Source of the DNA: Novosphingobium sp. 9U
GTDB taxonomy: Bacteria; Pseudomonadota; Alphaproteobacteria; Sphingomonadales; Sphingomonadaceae
Assembly: GCF_902506425.1 (NCBI RefSeq)
Contig: NZ_LR732469.1
Span: 1,429,001 to 1,493,000 of the forward strand
Reading direction: 5' to 3'
Length of the DNA stretch: 64,000 nt
The translations under genes were made by a program, and so were the position numbers. This document shows positions 59,757 through 64,000 of the stretch, in pieces (positions within the stretch are counted from its first letter, which is position 1; every line of letters starts with the position of its first letter). The notes beneath the pieces are model-generated. The model saw only the letters and a list, made by a program, of their open reading frames with translations, ran no database searches and had not been told where the DNA came from.

Positions 59757-59851
59757 GGCTTCACGCGTCGCATCACGCGGTGACACGTGCCGCGATCGGG
59801 CGGTGCAGGGCAAGACTTTCCGCTGCCGATACTCTAAGCTAGGCGCGACGC

Positions 59852-61633
59852 ATGGCTTCCCTCTCCCATCCTGTTTTCGGCATCGAGTGCTCACTCTCGG
59901 GCAAGACCTGGCGCTGGCGGGGCGGCAACATGGACCTGAGCGCGGGCAGTGCCGGGCTCGACGACATCGTGACGCAATTGCTGCTCTCACGCGGAGTGGA
60001 CCGGGACGACCTCGCCCGCCACCGCACCCCCTCGCTGCGCGCCTTCCTGCCCGATCCGTCCGAGTTCCGCGACATGGACGCGGCAGCCGAGCGTCTGGCC
60101 CAAGCGGTGATGACCGGCGAGACGGTCACCGTCTATGGCGACTACGATGTCGACGGCGCCACGAGCGCGGCCTTGCTGATCCTGTTGCTGCGCGGCCTCG
60201 GCCACGATGCGCGCTACTACATCCCGGACCGGCTGCTCGAAGGCTACGGCCCCTCGGGCGAGGCGCTGGTGCGGATCGCCAGCGAAGGCTCCAGCCTGAT
60301 CGTCACCGTCGATTGCGGCGCCATGGCGCACGAGGCCCTGGCGATGGCGCACGATGCTGGCGTGGACGTGATCGTGGTCGACCATCACAAGTGCGCCGCC
60401 GAGCTGCCCCGCGCTGCCGCGCTGGTCAATCCCAACCGCTTGGACGAAGGCGTGATCGCCGCCGGGCACGGGCACCTCGCGGCCGTCGGCGTCGCGTTTC
60501 TCTTGGCCGTTGCCACCGTGCGTGCGCTGCGCCGGCGCGGCTGGTTCGAGACGCGCCGCGAGCCCGACTTGTTCGCGCTGCTCGATCTAGTCGCGCTGGG
60601 CACGGTCGCCGATGTCGCCGCGCTGCACGGCCTCAACCGCGCGCTGGTGGCGCAAGGGCTGAAGGTCATGGCCAAGCGCGAGAACATCGGCATGTCGGCG
60701 CTGATCGACGCCAGCCGTCTGTCGCGAGCGCCGACTTGCAGCGATCTGGGCTTCGCGCTGGGTCCGCGCATCAATGCCGGTGGCCGAGTGGGCGAATCGT
60801 CGCTGGGCGTGCGGCTGCTGACGACGCTGGATCCGGATGAAGCGCGCGAGATCGCCGCGCAGCTTTCGCGTCTCAACGACGAGCGGCGCGCCATCGAGCA
60901 AGCGGTGCAGGAAGAGGCCGAGGCGCAGATCGCCAGCCAGCACAACCGCGCCGTGCTCGTGCTCGCCGGGCGCGGCTGGCACCCCGGCGTGATCGGCATC
61001 GTGGCGGGGCGGGTGAAGGAGAAGACCGGCAAACCGGCGCTGGTCATCGCGCTCGACGAAGAGGCGGGCCACGGCAAGGGTTCGGGACGCTCCATCAGCG
61101 GCGTGGACCTGGGTGCCGCGATCATCGCCGCGCGCGAGGAGGGTCTGCTGGTTGCCGGTGGCGGACACGCCATGGCCGCTGGACTGACGATCGCGCCGGA
61201 CAAGCTGTCTGCCTTGGCCGATTGGCTCGATGCCAAGCTGGGTCGCGATGTCGCCGCGGCGGGGGAGAGCCGGTCGATCCTGCTCGACCTCGCGCTGGCG
61301 CCGGGGGGCCTGACGCCCGAGCTGGTCACGACGCTCGACCATGCCGGACCATTCGGCATGGGGTGGCCAGGGCCAAAGGTGGCGGTCGGTCCGGTGCGGT
61401 TGGTCAAGGCCGAAGTCGTCGGCAACGACCATGTGCGCGTGATCGCCAGCGGGCCCGACGGCGGACGGATCAAGGCGATCGCCTTCCGCTCGGCCGAGAG
61501 CGAAATGGGGCAGGCACTGCTCCACGCCTCGCAGGGGCGCCGGCTGTGGCTCGCGGGGCGGGCGAAGATCGACGATTGGGGGGCACGGCCGCAGGCGGAG
61601 CTGCTGCTGGACGATGCGGCCTGGGCGGATTGA
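59852..61633 (+). CDS. recJ: single-stranded-DNA-specific exonuclease RecJ
   Basis: This 593-residue 5'-3' exonuclease acts in recombination and mismatch repair. DHH phosphoesterase motifs are GDYDVDGATSAALL (97-102), VTVDCGAMAHEA and VVDHH (177-179), with GRINAGGRVG-like GPRINAGGRVGESSLG. The DHHA1 domain carries LVAGGGHAMAAGLTIAP, and a C-terminal OB-like domain ends the protein. The start at 59852 has the usual family length. An internal shadow frame exists but is not used. Confidence 0.96.
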   Translation: MASLSHPVFGIECSLSGKTWRWRGGNMDLSAGSAGLDDIVTQLLLSRGVDRDDLARHRTPSLRAFLPDPSEFRDMDAAAERLAQAVMTGETVTVYGDYDVDGATSAALLILLLRGLGHDARYYIPDRLLEGYGPSGEALVRIASEGSSLIVTVDCGAMAHEALAMAHDAGVDVIVVDHHKCAAELPRAAALVNPNRLDEGVIAAGHGHLAAVGVAFLLAVATVRALRRRGWFETRREPDLFALLDLVALGTVADVAALHGLNRALVAQGLKVMAKRENIGMSALIDASRLSRAPTCSDLGFALGPRINAGGRVGESSLGVRLLTTLDPDEAREIAAQLSRLNDERRAIEQAVQEEAEAQIASQHNRAVLVLAGRGWHPGVIGIVAGRVKEKTGKPALVIALDEEAGHGKGSGRSISGVDLGAAIIAAREEGLLVAGGGHAMAAGLTIAPDKLSALADWLDAKLGRDVAAAGESRSILLDLALAPGGLTPELVTTLDHAGPFGMGWPGPKVAVGPVRLVKAEVVGNDHVRVIASGPDGGRIKAIAFRSAESEMGQALLHASQGRRLWLAGRAKIDDWGARPQAELLLDDAAWAD

Positions 61634-61651
61634 GCCCAAGGTCGCGGGCGG

Positions 61652-61753
61652 CCTTCGACAAGCTCAGGCTGGGCGGTGTTGGGGTAAACCGCCCCTAGCT
61701 GTTGGCCCGCCACGGAGTCCCCGCCATACCGCCTATGCTGAGCTTGTCGAAGC
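61652..61753. repeat. inverted repeat of the CTTCGACAAGCTCAG family, copy 2
   Basis: The arm CCTTCGACAAGCTCAGGC plus TGGGCGGT (61652-61677) is largely complementary to ACCGCCTATGCTGAGCTTGT plus CGAAGC (61728-61753). It lies after recJ and before the tRNA-Glu genes. It is the same element as at 56143-56236, diverged in the centre. Confidence 0.8.
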
Positions 61754-61875
61754 ATGCCAGCCGGCGCCGCCACTAAGCCACTCCACACAATAACCTTGCC
61801 GCATGAGAAACCTGCTTGACCCCCATGTCTGCCTTGCCTAAAGGCGCGGGCCTGCAAACGGCGCAGCACGGGAAT

Positions 61876-61950
61876 GGCCCCTTCGTCTAGCGGTTAGGAC
61901 GCGGCCCTTTCACGGCTGAAACACGGGTTCGATTCCCGTAGGGGTCACCA
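61876..61950 (+). tRNA. tRNA-Glu (anticodon UUC)
   Basis: A 75-nt cloverleaf with encoded CCA: acceptor GGCCCCT/AGGGGTC, D arm GTCT-AGCGGTTA-GGAC, anticodon arm CGGCC-CTTTCAC-GGCTG with TTC anticodon, T arm ACGGG-TTCGATT-CCCGT. It is the first of a tandem pair. Confidence 0.96.
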
Positions 61951-61989
61951 TCTCGTGCGCCGGTTGCGGGAACAGATACATGGCTTCAC

Positions 61990-62064
61990 GGCCCCTTCGT
62001 CTAGCGGTTAGGACGCGGCCCTCTCACGGCTGAAACACGAGTTCGATTCTCGTAGGGGTCACCA
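61990..62064 (+). tRNA. tRNA-Glu (anticodon CUC)
   Basis: A 75-nt cloverleaf with encoded CCA, identical to the preceding tRNA-Glu apart from the anticodon first base (CTC instead of TTC) and a compensating pair in the T stem (ACGAG/CTCGT instead of ACGGG/CCCGT). It lies 39 bp downstream. Confidence 0.95.
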
Positions 62065-62276
62065 TGTATAGCCAACACCGCGCGTGTTGGACTTCAGGCG
62101 TCAAGAGCGCCCCTCACACCTTACATCCGGCAACATCAATGTCCGCGCTTCCTGCGTGGCACGTGCTGCGCGCGCATCACGCTGCGGCGCTATCATCGTT
62201 CCGTCATCCAATGGACGCGCAGGTGTAATCGACAGCGCTCATGGGCTCTGGGCCACAGCGGCTCGGGGAGTTTACC

Positions 62277-64000
62277 ATGAAGTTTGCACATCGCATTCTG
62301 GCCAGCGCAGCGTTCATGTCTTCGGCTCTGCCGATGGCGGCGCATGCCGAAGACGCCGCGCCGGCGCCGACCTCGACCGAAGCGAGCGACGAGCGCGAGA
62401 TCGTCGTCCTCGGGTTCGGGCAGAGCCGCCAGGTGCAGAGCGTCACTGCCGACGACATCGCCCGCCTCACGCCCGGCTCCAGCCCGCTCAAGGCGATCGA
62501 GAAGCTGCCCGGCGTCAACTTCCAGGCTTCCGACCCGTTCGGCGCCTACGAGTGGGCTGTGCGCATCTCGCTGCGCGGGTTCAACCAGAACCAGCTGGGC
62601 TTCACGCTCGACGGCGTGCCGCTGGGCGACATGACATACGGCAACGTCAACGGCCTCCACATCAGCCGCGCGATCATCTCCGAGAACGTCGCGCGAACCG
62701 AAGTGGCGCAAGGCGCAGGCGCGCTCGGCACCGCATCGACCAGCAACCTGGGCGGCACGATCGAGTTCTTCAGCGCCACGCCCAGCGACACCGCCAACGT
62801 CACCGGCGGCGGCACCTATGGCTCGGACAACACCTGGCGTGCCTTCGCCCGTCTCGACAGTGGTGACCTCGGCAATGGCCTCAAGGGCTACCTGAGCTAT
62901 GCCTACCTCACGACCGACAAGTGGAAGGGCGACGGCGTGCAGCGCCAGCACCAGGCCAACGGCAAGATCGTCAAGGACCTGGGCGCGCTCGGCAGCATTA
63001 CCGCCTTCCTCAACTTCTCGGACCGGCGCGAGCAGGACTACCAGGACCTCAGCTACGACATCATCGCCCGGCGCGGCCTGAATATCGACAACATCGCCGG
63101 CGACTACCCGCTCGCGCTGGGTCTGGCCAAGATCTACCAGAACCAGGTCGCGCAAGCATCGGGCGCGCCGCTGCCCTGGGCTGGCGTCGGCACGACTCTG
63201 CCCGCCAATACCACGATCGACGACGCCTACTTCGACGCCGCCGGCCTGCGCCGCGACTGGCTGGGCGGCGTGACCTTCAACGCCAATCTGACGCCGGAAC
63301 TCTCGCTCGTCACCACCACCTATTACCACGAGAACAAGGGCCAGGGATCGTGGATCACGCCCTACTCGCCGACGCCGGTGGGCGCATTCAACCAGGATGG
63401 CTCGGCGATCACCGCGGCGAGCCCGCTCGGTTTCCGCACCACCGAGTACCGCTTGAAGCGCGTCGGCATGATCTCCACGCTGGCGTATGACACCGGCGCC
63501 AACCGCTTCGAAGTGGGCGGCTGGTACGAGAACAACCAGTTCGTCCAGGCCCGCCGCTTCTACGGCATGACCGATACGGCCGAGCCCAACCGCGATCCGC
63601 TCGAGTTCCAGAAGAACCCCTACCTTACGCAGTGGGACGGCAAGTACGGCACCGACACGCTGCAGTACCACGTCGAGGATACGCTGCACCTCGCCGACGA
63701 CCGGCTGGTGCTGAACGCGGGCTGGAAGGGCCTCTACGTCATCAACACCGCGCGCATGCTGCCCGACACCACGTCGCCGCTCGCGACCGGACGCATCACC
63801 GCGCGTGACCTGTTCCAGCCGCAAGCGGGCGTGCTGTTCAAGCTGACGCCCGCGGCCGAGCTGTTCGCCGACTATACCGAGAACCTGCGCGCCTACACCT
63901 CGTCGGCCACGACCGGACCGTTCTCGACCACCCAGGCCGGGTTCGACGCCATCCGTGGCGAGCTCAAGCCCGAGCGTTCCAAGACGATCGAGGGCGGCCT
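62277..64000 (+). CDS. TonB-dependent receptor (3' partial)
   Basis: ATG 62277 follows GGGGAG (62265-62270) and opens a signal peptide (MKFAHRILASAAFMSSALPM, cut after AHA). The frame is open for 574 codons to the right edge. A TonB-box-like REIVVLGFG, a plug domain (TADDIARLTPGSSPLKAIEK, LPGVNF, ISLRGFNQNQLGFTLDGVPL, ASTSNLGGTIEF) and the start of a beta-barrel with long Tyr/Asn-rich loops are visible. It imports an unknown ligand across the outer membrane. The 62065-62276 gap holds no gene. Confidence 0.93.
   Translation, partial: MKFAHRILASAAFMSSALPMAAHAEDAAPAPTSTEASDEREIVVLGFGQSRQVQSVTADDIARLTPGSSPLKAIEKLPGVNFQASDPFGAYEWAVRISLRGFNQNQLGFTLDGVPLGDMTYGNVNGLHISRAIISENVARTEVAQGAGALGTASTSNLGGTIEFFSATPSDTANVTGGGTYGSDNTWRAFARLDSGDLGNGLKGYLSYAYLTTDKWKGDGVQRQHQANGKIVKDLGALGSITAFLNFSDRREQDYQDLSYDIIARRGLNIDNIAGDYPLALGLAKIYQNQVAQASGAPLPWAGVGTTLPANTTIDDAYFDAAGLRRDWLGGVTFNANLTPELSLVTTTYYHENKGQGSWITPYSPTPVGAFNQDGSAITAASPLGFRTTEYRLKRVGMISTLAYDTGANRFEVGGWYENNQFVQARRFYGMTDTAEPNRDPLEFQKNPYLTQWDGKYGTDTLQYHVEDTLHLADDRLVLNAGWKGLYVINTARMLPDTTSPLATGRITARDLFQPQAGVLFKLTPAAELFADYTENLRAYTSSATTGPFSTTQAGFDAIRGELKPERSKTIEGG

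Noticed and set aside
62193..63824. 543-codon minus-strand open frame opposite the TonB receptor
   Set aside because: The plus strand carries a ribosome site, signal peptide, plug and barrel features; the minus frame is a low-complexity Val/Arg/Glu shadow.

Overview
The window looks like chromosomal DNA of an alphaproteobacterium of the order Sphingomonadales (Sphingomonas/Novosphingobium-like). The grounds are high GC content, a GTTC-N7-GTTC SOS box before recA, a CckA cell-cycle kinase, a DUF2794 gene beside cysE, an HdaA-DUF2066-PurM cluster, a WalW-like deacetylase, and several palindromic intergenic repeats of the kind common in sphingomonads. No prophage, insertion sequence, CRISPR array or rRNA operon was seen. 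Most of the window is core genome.

Layout. 1-5.4 kb: the end of a CPA2 cation/proton antiporter, a small ORF, and alaS on the minus strand. 5.4-10.9 kb: recA with its SOS box, downstream of a minus-strand operon smpB - DUF2062 - cckA - GT51-like gene in which each junction is a 4-nt overlap. 11-16 kb: an S9 peptidase gene, dapA (minus) and a soluble lytic transglycosylase. 16-26 kb: greB, a TauD-type dioxygenase, an IalB-like secreted protein, an outer-membrane barrel, rlmN, a glycine-zipper protein, a pteridine-reductase-like SDR, cfa, a small secreted protein and argG. 26-31.5 kb: an RlpA-like protein, an orphan 3TM holin-like protein, aroQ, an Lrp/AsnC regulator, a degenerate histidine-kinase-like protein, a WalW-type deacetylase, tRNA-Ile2(CAU) and tRNA-Pro(UGG). 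31.7-37.9 kb: a signalling block of a hybrid kinase with three receiver domains, CheR without CheB, an HWE kinase with two receivers, and a 49-codon gene. 38-50 kb: an S9 peptidase, purC, an M16 peptidase, a PEP-mutase-like lyase, gph, glmU, an AIM24 protein and glmS. 50-59.8 kb: purS-purQ, an SDR, DUF2794, cysE, hdaA, a DUF2066-like gene, purM, an AI-2E transporter, a PurN-YjbR fusion, a hypothetical protein and a flavodoxin-like gene. 59.8-64 kb: recJ, two tandem tRNA-Glu genes and the 5' part of a TonB-dependent receptor gene.

How the genes fit together. Purine synthesis is spread over purC, purSQ, purM and purN. Cell-envelope precursor supply is represented by dapA, glmU, glmS and two lytic-transglycosylase-type proteins. 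DNA repair and replication control are represented by recA, recJ and hdaA. Cell-cycle signalling (cckA) is translationally coupled to the ribosome-rescue factor smpB.

No clear undescribed defence or mobile system was found. The observations most worth a second look are: the GT51-fold protein that has lost its catalytic glutamate and is coupled to cckA; the PurN-MmcQ/YjbR fusion; the kinase-like protein with an intact H-box but an eroded ATP site; the CheR-without-CheB phosphorelay block; and the orphan holin-like gene.
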